A stretch of 64,000 nt of DNA, taken from NCBI RefSeq assembly GCF_024748615.1, contig NZ_CP087168.1, forward strand, positions 1,860,001 to 1,924,000, given 5' to 3'. Position 1 is the stretch's first letter; each line of letters starts with the position of its first letter. Both the position numbers and the translations under genes were made by a program. The notes below the pieces were generated by a model. It worked only from the letters and a program-made list of their open reading frames with translations, was not told the DNA's origin and searched no databases. Positions 19,586-28,203 of the stretch are shown here, one piece after another. The stretch comes from Pseudomonas sp. B21-048 (GTDB lineage Bacteria; Pseudomonadota; Gammaproteobacteria; Pseudomonadales; Pseudomonadaceae).

Positions 19586-20160
19586 CGCTCAATTCCCATT
19601 TAGAATCAAGAACTTAACGATAGATCTTCGCATTAGGCAACTGCATGATTCATCACCTTGCTTTGCAAAATGTGATGCATTTCGTAGAATCTCCGCTTCG
19701 TGCGGGCTTTTAGTGATCTGCTTGCTGAAGTTTAGGCGATGTGAAACGGCCAGCATTGGTTCCTTGTCGGGGTAAGCGCAGAGGCCGTTGATGGGCTTAG
19801 GCTTGAGGGCGAAATGCTGCCAGAGTCGGTATTGCTTCTTTGCCCAGGGCCTTTGAGCCAGGGGGGCGTTCTCAATTAGTTTTCCCGCCTTATTGTCGCC
19901 TTAAAGCGGGCCAGGCAAGGCGCAGGCCGTTGGGAATGGTTCTTCCCTTTTCGCAACGCAGGCTGGCCCGCTTTAAGGCACAGCCCAGCGCGGCGGGGAA
20001 ACTGATTGAGAGCGCCCCCCGCATCTTTGATGTTCCGGCAGCCATCAAATGCTGTTCATGGAGTGATAACGTGTTTGTGCGCTGTACGTCTCAAAACATC
20101 TCTTCCGGGCATCCTGCGCTGGTCGAGCGGTACCACCGCTAGCGACAGTGAGCCTGACTC
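19586..20160. other. Non-coding region between XRE gene and GGDEF/EAL gene
   Basis: About 575 bases with no convincing gene. The first 280 bases are moderately AT-rich and should contain the XRE promoter. The centre holds the 160-nt hairpin described separately. The last 140 bases may carry the promoter of the PAS-GGDEF-EAL gene. Plus-strand ORFs across this region lack codon bias and a ribosome binding site. Confidence 0.6.
19861..20020. repeat. 160-nt near-perfect long hairpin (structured RNA or palindromic element)
   Basis: The outer arms 19861-19889 and 19992-20020 are 29 bases each. They differ at only three positions, and on the plus strand all three are T opposite G, that is G-U pairs in RNA. 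A middle stem GCCTTAAAGCGGGCCAG (19898-19914) pairs perfectly with CTGGCCCGCTTTAAGGC (19963-19979). A smaller inner stem (CGTTG/CAACG and GGAA/TTCC) closes the top. There is no T run, so it is not a simple terminator. The family is unknown to me. Confidence 0.8.
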
Positions 20161-21861
20161 ATGGATGAGAAATACCGCAGGGCCGTGGACGCCGCCGCCA
20201 TTTTTTCCGAGACTGATCTCAACGGTCGGATTACCTATGTCAACGATCAATTCTGTGCCGTATCCGGCTACGGCCGCGAGGAGCTGCTGGGGCAGAATCA
20301 TCGGCTATTGAACTCCGGCCTGCATTCCGCCGATTTCTTCGCCGCTATGTGGCGAACCATTGCATTGGGTAATGTCTGGAAGGGCGAGATCTGCAATCGC
20401 GCCAAGGATGGCAGCCTGTATTGGGTCGACAGCACCATGGTGCCGATCCTCGATGATGCCACCGGGCACGTTCATCGATACCTGTCGATTCGTTTCGACA
20501 TCAGCGAAAAACGCCAACTGCTGCAATCATTGCAATGGCGGGTCGGGCATGACGTCCTGACCGGGCTGCCCAATCGTGCATTCCTGTCGGATTTACTGGA
20601 TCAGGCGCTGGAATTCTCCCGGCAGGAAAACATTCCGTTGGCGGTGTGCATGCTTGACCTCGACGGGTTCAAGGCGGTCAACGACGGTTACGGTCACGCC
20701 AGTGGCGATATGTTGCTGGTGGAAGTGGCCAAGCGTTTGCGCGACATTGTGCGCGGCGAAGATGTGGTGGCGCGACTGGCCGGTGACGAGTTCGTGTTGG
20801 TGTTGCGTTACGTGCGCGATCTGCCGGAGTTGTACGCGGCATTGAATCGCGTGTTGAGGGCGATTTCGGCGCCTTACACACTGCACGGCAAGGATATCAA
20901 TGTGTTTGCCAGTATCGGCGCCACCCTGTTTCCCCATGACAACGAAGATGCCGAAACCCTGCTGCGTCATGCCGATCAGGCGATGTACGTGGCCAAGCAG
21001 AGCGGGCGCAACCGCTTTCACCTGTTTGATGTCTCTCGGGATCAAGACGTCAAGGTCACTCACCAGACCGTCGAACGGGTGCGTCAGGCGTTGGTCGCCG
21101 GTGAATTGCGTCTGCATTTTCAGCCCAAGGTGAATATGCGCCGTGGCGTGGTTGTCGGTTTCGAGGCGTTGTTGCGTTGGGAGCACCCGCAAAACGGCAT
21201 GGTGCCGCCTCGCGAGTTTTTGCCGCTGGTGGAGGACACGGACCTCATTATCGATATCGGTGAATGGGTGATGGATCAGGTTTTGTCGCAGTTGCACCGT
21301 TGGCAGCAAGCGGGGCAGGGCTGGCCGGTCAGTATCAACATTGCGGCGCGACATTTTCAGCGCGCCGATTTCGTCGACCGGCTCAAGCACCTGCTCGCTC
21401 GACATGCCCAGGTCGCCCCACATATGCTCGATCTGGAAATCGTCGAGTCGGTGGCGATCGAGAATATCCAGCATGTCAGCGCCTGTTTGCAGGCCTGTCA
21501 GGCGTTGGGGGTGCAGTTTTCTCTGGGTGATTTTGGTACGGGCTACTCATCCCTGAGTTACCTCAAGCGATTACGCACCCAAACCATCAAGATCGATAAG
21601 TCGTTCGTGCGTGACATTCTGATTGATCATGACGATCTGGCTCTGACCACGGCGGTCATTGGCCTGGCCCGGGCGTTCGATCGGCAGGTAATCGCCGAGG
21701 GCTTGGAAAGCCTCGAGCATGGCGAATTGCTGTTGCGGCTGGGATGCGAAGTCGCTCAAGGCTATTTCATCGCTCGCCCGATGCCGCCCGATGAGGTGCC
21801 GGGTTGGGTGGCGGGGTTTGTCGCTCCGTCGCAATGGCAAGCGCTTGACCAGACAGCCTGA
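20161..21861 (+). CDS. PAS-GGDEF-EAL cyclic di-GMP protein
   Basis: A 566-residue cytoplasmic signalling protein. A PAS domain (about 8-115, with ITYVNDQFCAVSGYGREEL) is followed by a GGDEF domain in which the signature reads AGDEF (207-211) with an RxxD inhibitory site (RGED, 198-201), then an EAL domain with EALLRW (335-340), NIAARHF and AEGLE. The metal-binding DDFGTG loop reads GDFGTG (456-461), so phosphodiesterase activity is doubtful. No membrane segment. It stands between the structured region and a truncated gene, and is absent from the P. aeruginosa order as I recall it, which suggests insertion. Confidence 0.9.
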   Translation: MDEKYRRAVDAAAIFSETDLNGRITYVNDQFCAVSGYGREELLGQNHRLLNSGLHSADFFAAMWRTIALGNVWKGEICNRAKDGSLYWVDSTMVPILDDATGHVHRYLSIRFDISEKRQLLQSLQWRVGHDVLTGLPNRAFLSDLLDQALEFSRQENIPLAVCMLDLDGFKAVNDGYGHASGDMLLVEVAKRLRDIVRGEDVVARLAGDEFVLVLRYVRDLPELYAALNRVLRAISAPYTLHGKDINVFASIGATLFPHDNEDAETLLRHADQAMYVAKQSGRNRFHLFDVSRDQDVKVTHQTVERVRQALVAGELRLHFQPKVNMRRGVVVGFEALLRWEHPQNGMVPPREFLPLVEDTDLIIDIGEWVMDQVLSQLHRWQQAGQGWPVSINIAARHFQRADFVDRLKHLLARHAQVAPHMLDLEIVESVAIENIQHVSACLQACQALGVQFSLGDFGTGYSSLSYLKRLRTQTIKIDKSFVRDILIDHDDLALTTAVIGLARAFDRQVIAEGLESLEHGELLLRLGCEVAQGYFIARPMPPDEVPGWVAGFVAPSQWQALDQTA

Positions 21862-21872
21862 GCCATCATGTG

Positions 21873-22070
21873 CTACAGGCTGGCATCAGGGTTGCCGACT
21901 TGAGTCGCCAGGCTGATCATCATGTCGTGCAGGATGCCTTGGGTCGGTCGGCCGCGCTCGATCTGCACCATGGGCATGGCCCAGCTGTCGGACACGACAA
22001 ACCGCAATGGCGCCTCGGCGGCCGCGACACTCAGGCTGATCAACAGCAATGCCCCCAAGGCAAAACGCAT
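21873..22070 (-). pseudogene. Truncated periplasmic solute-binding protein
   Basis: From the ATG at 22070, 65 codons encode a signal peptide (MRFALGALLLISLSVAAAEA) and the first beta strand of a family 3 solute-binding protein (PLRFVVSDSWAMPM, then GILHDMMISLATQVG). A stop then follows. Full-length members are about 240 residues or more, so roughly three quarters are missing. The fragment ends 11 bases from the GGDEF/EAL gene, so the two events may be linked. It is most likely non-functional. Confidence 0.65.
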
Positions 22071-22203
22071 AAACGCTCCGGTATGAGCCAGTAAAGCCTC
22101 CACAAAGTGCAGCTTAGCCAGATTAGACGAGCGCACCGGATGCAATTTTGGCCTTGCTCCGCTAGCATTAGCCGCTTCTGTTCCTTCGTTGCGACGGTTT
22201 TCG

Positions 22204-24300
22204 ATGAGTTATCAGGTTCTTGCACGTAAATGGCGTCCGCGCTCGTTTGGCGAAATGGTCGGCCAGACCCATGTGCTCAAGGCTCTGATCAATGCCTTGG
22301 ACAGCCAGCGGCTGCACCACGCGTACCTGTTTACCGGTACCCGCGGGGTCGGCAAGACCACCATCGCGCGGATCATCGCCAAATGCCTGAACTGTGAAAC
22401 AGGTATCACTTCGACCCCCTGTGGCGAGTGCTCGGTGTGCCGCGAGATCGATGAAGGCCGCTTCGTCGACCTGATCGAGATCGACGCCGCGAGCCGGACC
22501 AAGGTCGAAGACACCCGCGAACTGCTCGACAACGTGCAATACGCGCCGAGCCGCGGGCGCTTCAAGGTCTACCTGATCGACGAAGTGCACATGCTCTCCA
22601 GCCATTCCTTCAATGCGCTGTTGAAAACCCTTGAAGAGCCGCCGCCCTACGTCAAGTTCATCCTGGCCACCACCGATCCGCAGAAACTTCCTGCGACTAT
22701 TCTTTCGCGTTGCCTGCAGTTCTCCCTGAAGAACATGACCCCGGAGCGGGTGGTCGAGCATTTGACCCATGTGCTGAGCGTCGAGAACGTGCCGTTCGAA
22801 GACGATGCGCTGTGGCTGCTGGGCCGCGCCGCCGATGGTTCGATGCGCGACGCCATGAGCCTGACCGATCAGGCCATCGCCTTCGGTGAAGGCAAGGTTA
22901 TGGCCGCCGACGTGCGGGCCATGCTCGGTACCCTTGATCACGGCCAGGTTTACGACGTTTTGCAGGCGCTGATCGAAGGCGACGCCAAGGCGTTGCTCGA
23001 AGCGGTGCGCCATCTGGCCGAACAAGGCCCGGACTGGAACGGCGTGCTCTCGGAAATTCTCAATGTGCTGCACCGTGTTGCCATCGCCCAGGCCCTGCCT
23101 GAAGGCGTCGACAACGGTCATGGCGACCGTGATCGTGTATTGGCTCTGGCTCAGGCATTGCCGGCTGAAGACGTGCAGTTCTATTACCAGATGGGCCTGA
23201 TTGGTCGCCGGGATTTGCCGCTGGCGCCGGACCCGCGCGGCGGTTTCGAAATGGTCCTGCTGCGAATGCTCGCGTTCCGGCCGGCAGACACTGCTGACGC
23301 GCCGAGGCAACCGCTAAAGACGGTGGGGATCAGCCAGGCCACAGTTGATTCCGCAAACTCAGTGGCTGCCGCGCCGGTTGTTGCGCCGGTAGTCGCTACG
23401 GCCGTTACACCGCCTCCGGTTGCGCCTGTGGTGGCACCGGCCGTCCCGGTAGCTGCGCCTGAGCCGGTCGCGCCTGTGGCTGTGCCCGTGGTCGCGCCAG
23501 AGCCCGAGCCTGTTGTCGAACCGGTGGCGGTCGAAGAAGTTGTCGATCTGCCATGGAACGACCCGGTAGAGCCCGAAGTTGTCCAGCAGCCCGCCGTCGA
23601 GCCGGTGCTGGAAACGGCTGGCGAACAACCCGAATTACCACCGATGCCCATGCCGACCCCGGACAGCGTGGTGCCGGATGCGCCGGAATGGGCCGCTGCG
23701 CCGATTCCGGAACCGTCCATGGCCGAAGTCGATGCCGCCACGCCAGGCATGGATCAGGACGACGAGCCGCCGCTGGACGAGGATTACATCGAGCCGGACA
23801 TGGATTCGGCTTACAGCTACCTCGATGAACTGGCCAGCGAGCACGCCGCTGAACCTGCGCCGGAACCCGAACCTGAGCCGGCCGCAATGCCGGCCACCGG
23901 CCTTGCCCTGCAATGGCTGGAGTTGTTCCCGAAACTGTCGGTGTCCGGCATGACCGCCAGCATCGGCGCCAACTGCACGCTGATCGCCGTCGATGGCGAC
24001 AATTGGCTGTTGCACCTGGACCCGGCCCACAGCGCCTTGTTCAACGCGACACAGCAACGTCGCCTCAACGATGCACTGAACCAGTTCCACGGGCGTACGC
24101 TGACCCTGAGCATGGAGCTGATCAAGCCTGAGCAGGAAACCCCGGCTCAGGCCTCATCCCGTCGTCGTGCCAACCGTCAGCGTGAGGCCGAGGAGTCGAT
24201 CCACGGCGATCCGTTCATCCAGCAAATGATGCAGCAGTTCGGGGCGGTGGTCCGTCACGATACTATTGAACCTGTCGAGGCCCTGGTCAGTCAGGACTAA
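22204..24300 (+). CDS. dnaX: DNA polymerase III subunits tau/gamma
   Basis: Clamp-loader ATPase of the replicative polymerase, 698 residues. AAA+ domain with Walker A GTRGVGKTT (about 44-52), a Cys4 zinc module (CLNCETG...CGECSVC), Walker B YLIDEVHMLS and sensor ATTDPQK. After about residue 370 comes a long Pro/Ala/Val/Glu linker and then a C-terminal tau-specific domain (LALQWLELFPKLSVSGM). I chose the ATG at 22204. I see no AAAAAAG-type slippery site, so a programmed frameshift of the E. coli type is not evident. First gene of the dnaX-ybaB-recR cluster. Confidence 0.96.
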   Translation: MSYQVLARKWRPRSFGEMVGQTHVLKALINALDSQRLHHAYLFTGTRGVGKTTIARIIAKCLNCETGITSTPCGECSVCREIDEGRFVDLIEIDAASRTKVEDTRELLDNVQYAPSRGRFKVYLIDEVHMLSSHSFNALLKTLEEPPPYVKFILATTDPQKLPATILSRCLQFSLKNMTPERVVEHLTHVLSVENVPFEDDALWLLGRAADGSMRDAMSLTDQAIAFGEGKVMAADVRAMLGTLDHGQVYDVLQALIEGDAKALLEAVRHLAEQGPDWNGVLSEILNVLHRVAIAQALPEGVDNGHGDRDRVLALAQALPAEDVQFYYQMGLIGRRDLPLAPDPRGGFEMVLLRMLAFRPADTADAPRQPLKTVGISQATVDSANSVAAAPVVAPVVATAVTPPPVAPVVAPAVPVAAPEPVAPVAVPVVAPEPEPVVEPVAVEEVVDLPWNDPVEPEVVQQPAVEPVLETAGEQPELPPMPMPTPDSVVPDAPEWAAAPIPEPSMAEVDAATPGMDQDDEPPLDEDYIEPDMDSAYSYLDELASEHAAEPAPEPEPEPAAMPATGLALQWLELFPKLSVSGMTASIGANCTLIAVDGDNWLLHLDPAHSALFNATQQRRLNDALNQFHGRTLTLSMELIKPEQETPAQASSRRRANRQREAEESIHGDPFIQQMMQQFGAVVRHDTIEPVEALVSQD

Positions 24301-24367
24301 TAACTGAAGGCGCTTGGCCGCATTTGCCGGGCGCTGTTTTTATCCAAGTACTTTTGAGGTGATTCCC

Positions 24368-24706
24368 ATGATGAAAGGTGGCATGGCCGGCCTGATGAAG
24401 CAGGCGCAGCAGATGCAGGAAAAAATGGCCAAGATGCAGGAGGAACTGGCCAACGCCGAAGTCACCGGTAAAGCCGGCGGCGATATGGTCACCGTGGTGA
24501 TGACCGGTCGTCACGACGTCAAGCGCGTGACCATCGACCCAAGCCTGGTTGAAGGCCTGAGCGAAGACGACAAAGAAATGCTGGAGGCGGTATTCGCCGC
24601 CGCCGTTAACGACGCCGTGCGCAAGATTGAAGCCAACAGCCAGGACAAAATGTCTGGTGTGACCGCTGGCATGCAATTGCCACCGGGTATGAAGCTGCCA
24701 TTCTGA
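24368..24706 (+). CDS. ybaB: YbaB/EbfC nucleoid-associated protein
   Basis: A 112-residue DNA-binding dimer of the YbaB/EbfC family, with Met- and Gln-rich helix [20 protein letters not shown], the central [19 protein letters not shown] strand region and the C-terminal PPGMKLPF tail. The start is the first of two consecutive ATG codons (24368, 24371), with GAGGTGATTCCC upstream. It lies 67 bases after dnaX and is followed by a strong terminator, so recR has its own promoter or depends on read-through. Confidence 0.95.
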   Translation: MMKGGMAGLMKQAQQMQEKMAKMQEELANAEVTGKAGGDMVTVVMTGRHDVKRVTIDPSLVEGLSEDDKEMLEAVFAAAVNDAVRKIEANSQDKMSGVTAGMQLPPGMKLPF

Positions 24707-24729
24707 TTCGCCAACGCGCGTCGGATGGG

Positions 24730-24766
24730 TAAAAAAAATGCCAGGCATCGCGCCTGGCATTTTTGC
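24730..24766. terminator. Rho-independent terminator after ybaB
   Basis: AATGCCAGGC pairs with GCCTGGCATT around ATCGC, with eight A residues before and five T residues after. Confidence 0.92.
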
Positions 24767-24788
24767 GTTGGTGGTTTAACCATTAATT

Positions 24789-24896
24789 GTGGCGAGGGAG
24801 CTTGCTTCCGCTGGACTGCACAGCAGTCCCCTTCTTTTTTAGGTAAAGAATGGGGCCACTTCGCGACCTAGCGGGAGCAAGCTCCCTCGCCACAAC
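24789..24896. repeat. Long inverted repeat (GTGGCGAGGGAGCTTGC type)
   Basis: GTGGCGAGGGAGCTTGCTTC on the left pairs with GGAGCAAGCTCCCTCGCCAC on the right; the middle includes CTGCACAGCAG. This REP-like element lies between ybaB and recR. Confidence 0.85.
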
Positions 24897-25049
24897 AAAA
24901 GGAAGAAACATCGAACGCCATACCACCACAGAGGTCTGCTCTCTATACAGCCGAAATTCGAACTGCGCGTTACGCAAGACTGAATAATTGACGCTCATAC
25001 GAGGCGCGGGTATAAACCGCGTCTCGTTGTTATGTCGGACTTTTTCCCC

Positions 25050-25652
25050 ATGAGCTTCAGCCCTTTGATTCGCCAACTGATCGATGCCCTGCGAATTTTG
25101 CCGGGTGTGGGTCAGAAAACTGCCCAGCGCATGGCGTTGCAACTGCTTGAGCGTGATCGCAGCGGCGGTTCGCGACTAGCCCAGGCGCTGAGCCAGGCCA
25201 TGGAGGGAGTGGGTCACTGCCGCTTGTGTCGCACGCTGACCGAAGACGATCTGTGCCCGCAATGCGCCGATCCGCGCCGTGACGACACCTTGCTGTGCGT
25301 AGTAGAGGGTCCGATGGATGTTTACGCCGTGGAGCAGACCGGTTTCCGCGGTCGCTACTTCGTGCTCAAAGGCCACCTGTCGCCGCTCGACGGGCTGGGG
25401 CCGGACGCCATCGGTATTCCACAACTGATGTCGCGGATAGAAGAGGCAGGCACGTTTGCCGAAGTCATCCTCGCCACCAACCCGACGGTGGAAGGCGAGG
25501 CTACGGCGCATTACATCGCCCAATTGCTCAGCAACAAAGGCCTGATTGCCTCGCGCATCGCCCATGGCGTGCCATTGGGTGGCGAGCTGGAATTGGTGGA
25601 TGGCGGGACATTGGCGCATTCGTTTGCCGGGCGTAAACCGATCTCGTTGTAG
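25050..25652 (+). CDS. recR: Recombination mediator RecR
   Basis: A 200-residue protein that works with RecF and RecO to load RecA on gapped DNA. It has an N-terminal helix-hairpin-helix ([18 protein letters not shown]), a Cys4 zinc finger (CRLCRTL...[10 protein letters not shown]), a Toprim domain ([27 protein letters not shown]) and the C-terminal [19 protein letters not shown] motif. I use the ATG at 25050, which gives the family's [14 protein letters not shown] start; the ATG at 25032 would add six residues. Confidence 0.96.
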   Translation: MSFSPLIRQLIDALRILPGVGQKTAQRMALQLLERDRSGGSRLAQALSQAMEGVGHCRLCRTLTEDDLCPQCADPRRDDTLLCVVEGPMDVYAVEQTGFRGRYFVLKGHLSPLDGLGPDAIGIPQLMSRIEEAGTFAEVILATNPTVEGEATAHYIAQLLSNKGLIASRIAHGVPLGGELELVDGGTLAHSFAGRKPISL

Positions 25653-25665
25653 GTATTGTGGTGTC

Positions 25666-25695
25666 TGCTATCGCGAGCAGGCGCTCTCCCACAGG
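25666..25695. repeat. Single REP sequence
   Basis: TATCGCGAGCAGGCGCTCTC followed by CCACAGG, a variant single REP just after recR. Confidence 0.6.
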
Positions 25696-25833
25696 CGATT
25701 TTCTGTGTACACAAGGTTTGTGCGCGACCCGGCTTGAGAGAGTCGATCATGGGGCGGATCAGGGGTTCGATGTCGAAGGAGCCCAAGACCATCGTCGAAA
25801 TATCCTGGCGGGCTGCAAACATCGCAATGTAAC

Positions 25834-25861
25834 GGTGGCTGAGCCGTTTCGCTCAGCCGTC
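25834..25861. other. Inverted repeat downstream of anr
   Basis: GGCTGAGC-N5-GCTCAGCC style arms lie 10-35 bases past the anr stop. There is no T run on the anr strand, so it may be a weak terminator or a 3' stabilising hairpin. Confidence 0.5.
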
Positions 25862-25871
25862 ATCGCCAGGG

Positions 25872-26606
25872 TCAGCCTTCGAGCGAACCGCCGGCCAGGG
25901 CGCAGAGCTGGATCGGATCGAGAATGTGGATTTCCTTGCCTTCGGCGGCAATCAGTTCGTTTTGCTGGAAACGGGTGAACACCCGGGACACGGTTTCTAC
26001 CGCCAGGCCCAGGTAATTGCCGATTTCGTTGCGCGACATGCTCAACCGGAACTGGTTGGCCGAGAAGCCCCGGGCGCGGAAACGGGCCGACAGGTTGACC
26101 AGGAAAGTGGCGATGCGCTCGTCGGCGGTTTTTTTCGACAGCAGCAACATCATTTGCTGATCATCGCGAATCTCGCGGCTCATCACCCGCATCAACTGAC
26201 GGCGCAGTTGTGGCAGTTGCAGGGCCAGTTCGTCGAGGCGTTCGAACGGGATTTCGCACACCGAAGTGGTTTCCAGGGCTTGGGCCGTGACCGGGTGCTT
26301 CTCGGTATCCATGCCCGACAGGCCGACCAGTTCGCTCGGCAAATGGAAGCCCGTGAGCTGTTCTTCGCCGCCATCGCTCAGGCTGAAGGTTTTCAGGGCG
26401 CCAGAGCGAACGGCATAAACGGAATTGAACGTATCGCCCTGACGAAACAAAAACTCGCCTTTTTTCAACGGTCGCCCACGTTTGACGATTTCGTCCAGCG
26501 CATCCATGTCTTCCAGATTCAGAGAAAGTGGCAGGCAAAGAGGGGCCAGGCTGCAATCCTTGCAATGGGCCTGGCTGTGGGCGCGCAGCTTTACTGGCTC
26601 GGACAT
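25872..26606 (-). CDS. anr: Anaerobic regulator Anr (FNR family)
   Basis: Global oxygen-sensing regulator, 244 residues. The three N-terminal cysteines C15, C18 and C24 ([10 protein letters not shown]) plus an internal cysteine near 116 (TTSVCEIPF) form the 4Fe-4S cluster site. A cyclic-nucleotide-type beta domain, a long dimer helix and a C-terminal Crp-type helix-turn-helix ([20 protein letters not shown]) follow. With low oxygen it binds TTGAT-N4-ATCAA. Good sites lie upstream of hemN and both ccoN genes in this window. The gene is adjacent to hemN, in the same direction. Confidence 0.96.
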   Translation of the reverse strand: MSEPVKLRAHSQAHCKDCSLAPLCLPLSLNLEDMDALDEIVKRGRPLKKGEFLFRQGDTFNSVYAVRSGALKTFSLSDGGEEQLTGFHLPSELVGLSGMDTEKHPVTAQALETTSVCEIPFERLDELALQLPQLRRQLMRVMSREIRDDQQMMLLLSKKTADERIATFLVNLSARFRARGFSANQFRLSMSRNEIGNYLGLAVETVSRVFTRFQQNELIAAEGKEIHILDPIQLCALAGGSLEG

Positions 26607-26704
26607 TTCTTAAATCCTTGTGGGAAAACACACATAAGCCGTAAGGGTAACCCACGGAAGGACGTTCGGACCAGCCTGCGATAATTTCAAATCTACAACA
26701 GACC

Positions 26705-28087
26705 TTAGATCACTCTTGAAAAGCGTTGACGATTGGTGTGTTCCAGATACGCATCGAACACCATGCACACCGAACGCACCAGCAGCCGGCCTGCGGGGAG
26801 TACGCTGATCCGTTCGTTGTCCAGTTCGATCAGCCCATCCTTGGCCATATCCAGCAGCTGTGGCCAAAGCTCGACGAAATAACCACGGAAATCGATATTG
26901 AAGGCCTGCTCGATTTCCGAGAATTCCAGGCTGAAATGGCAAATCAGTTGCTGAATCACCGCTCTGCGCAAGCGATCATCAGCGTTGCATATCAGGCCTC
27001 GGCTGGTGGCCAGTTGAGCGGACGCCAACGCATTCTGGTACTGGTTCAAGTCGCTGTTGTTCTGGCAGTACAAGTCGCCGATCTGGCTGATCGCCGATAC
27101 CCCCAGACCGATCAGATCGCAATGACCGTGGGTGGTGTAGCCCTGGAAGTTACGTTGTAGGGTCGACTCTTCCTGAGCAATCGCCAATTCATCATCGGGC
27201 AAGGCGAAATGGTCCATGCCAATGTAACGATAACCGGCGGCCGTCAGTTGTTCGATGGTGCGCTGGAGCATTTCCAGTTTCTGTGTCGGTGCCGGTAGAT
27301 CGTTGCCATTGATCCGTCGTTGCGGCATGAAGCGTTCCGGCAGATGGGCGTAGTTGAACACCGAGAGCCGGTCCGGTTGCAGGCTGATGACTTCGTCGAC
27401 GGTGCGGGAGAAGTTCTCGGGCGTCTGCTTCGGCAGGCCGTAGATCAGATCGATGTTGATCGAACGAAATTGCAGGGTCCGGGCAGCGTCGATCACCGCA
27501 CGGGTTTCTTCCAGGCTTTGCAGGCGATTGACCGCCCGTTGTACCACCGGATCGAGGTCTTGCACGCCGATGCTGACCCGGTTGAAGCCCAGTTCCCGGA
27601 GCAGGCCCATGGTCGACCAATCAGCCTCGCGAGGGTCGATCTCGATGCCGTAGTCGCCGGAATCGTCGTCCAGCAAATTGAAATGCTTGCGCAGCTGAGC
27701 CATCAACTGGCGCAGTTCATCGTGACTGAGAAAGGTTGGTGTGCCGCCGCCGAAATGCAGTTGCTCGACTTTCTGCGAGGGGGCGAGATGGCAGGCAATC
27801 AGCTGGATTTCCTGTTCCAGGCGCTGCAAATAGGGCAGGGCGCGGCCGCGGTCCTTGGTGATGACTTTATTGCAGGCGCAGTAGTAGCAAATGTTCGCGC
27901 AGAATGGCACGTGCACATACAGCGACAGTGGCCGCAAGGCTTTACGGCTGTCGCGCAGGGCGTGAAACAGGTCGAAGGTGCCGACCTGGCTGTCAAATTG
28001 CACGGCGGTCGGGTACGAGGTGTAGCGCGGTCCCGCCAGGTCATAACGGCGGATCAGATCTGTGTCCCAACGAATGGCGTCGAGCAT
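26705..28087 (-). CDS. hemN: Oxygen-independent coproporphyrinogen III oxidase
   Basis: Radical-SAM enzyme of haem synthesis that decarboxylates coproporphyrinogen III without oxygen. Of 460 residues, the family-typical N-terminus (DLIRRYDLAGPRYTSYPTAV) precedes the radical SAM cysteines in CANICYYCAC (about 62-71). The glycine-rich FGGGTPTFL, EIDPREAD and the C-terminal HemN domain follow. A perfect Anr box lies 64 bases upstream, so it should be induced at low oxygen, supplying haem to the cbb3 oxidases encoded next door. Confidence 0.97.
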   Translation of the reverse strand: MLDAIRWDTDLIRRYDLAGPRYTSYPTAVQFDSQVGTFDLFHALRDSRKALRPLSLYVHVPFCANICYYCACNKVITKDRGRALPYLQRLEQEIQLIACHLAPSQKVEQLHFGGGTPTFLSHDELRQLMAQLRKHFNLLDDDSGDYGIEIDPREADWSTMGLLRELGFNRVSIGVQDLDPVVQRAVNRLQSLEETRAVIDAARTLQFRSINIDLIYGLPKQTPENFSRTVDEVISLQPDRLSVFNYAHLPERFMPQRRINGNDLPAPTQKLEMLQRTIEQLTAAGYRYIGMDHFALPDDELAIAQEESTLQRNFQGYTTHGHCDLIGLGVSAISQIGDLYCQNNSDLNQYQNALASAQLATSRGLICNADDRLRRAVIQQLICHFSLEFSEIEQAFNIDFRGYFVELWPQLLDMAKDGLIELDNERISVLPAGRLLVRSVCMVFDAYLEHTNRQRFSRVI

Positions 28088-28150
28088 GCGGGCATTCCCC
28101 CCGGATAGGCTGGCAGTTTTGCGAGTCTATGGGTTCGACGCTGGGGCATC

Positions 28151-28164
28151 TTGATTTGCATCAA
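28151..28164. promoter_or_regulatory. Anr box upstream of hemN
   Basis: TTGATTTGCATCAA is an exact match to the Anr/FNR consensus, 64 bases before the hemN ATG, a distance that fits class II activation with a short leader. Confidence 0.85.
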
Positions 28165-28183
28165 CGGGTGTCAAGATCAAAAG

Positions 28184-28200
28184 ATCGCAGCCTCGTTTGA
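28184..28200. repeat. Partial family B repeat
   Basis: GATCGCAGCCTCGTTT, one arm of the family B repeat, lies between hemN and the TauE/SafE-family gene. With the following GATCTTT it forms a weak stem that may help terminate the cco assembly transcript. Confidence 0.5.
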
Positions 28201-28203
28201 TCT

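Noticed and set aside
19898..19979. Integron attC site in the hairpin region
   Set aside because: The ends lack the GTTRRRY and RYYYAAC core sites, and there is no cassette or integrase gene.
19840..20311. Plus-strand ORFs across the long hairpin
   Set aside because: There is no ribosome binding site, the residue content is random-like, and the reading follows the palindrome arms.
23184..23750. Gly/Thr/Ser-rich minus-strand ORF of 188 codons
   Set aside because: It is the complement of the Pro/Ala/Val/Glu linker of DnaX, not a real low-complexity protein.
22204..24300. Programmed frameshift in dnaX producing gamma
   Set aside because: I found no A-rich slippery heptamer with a following hairpin like that of E. 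coli.
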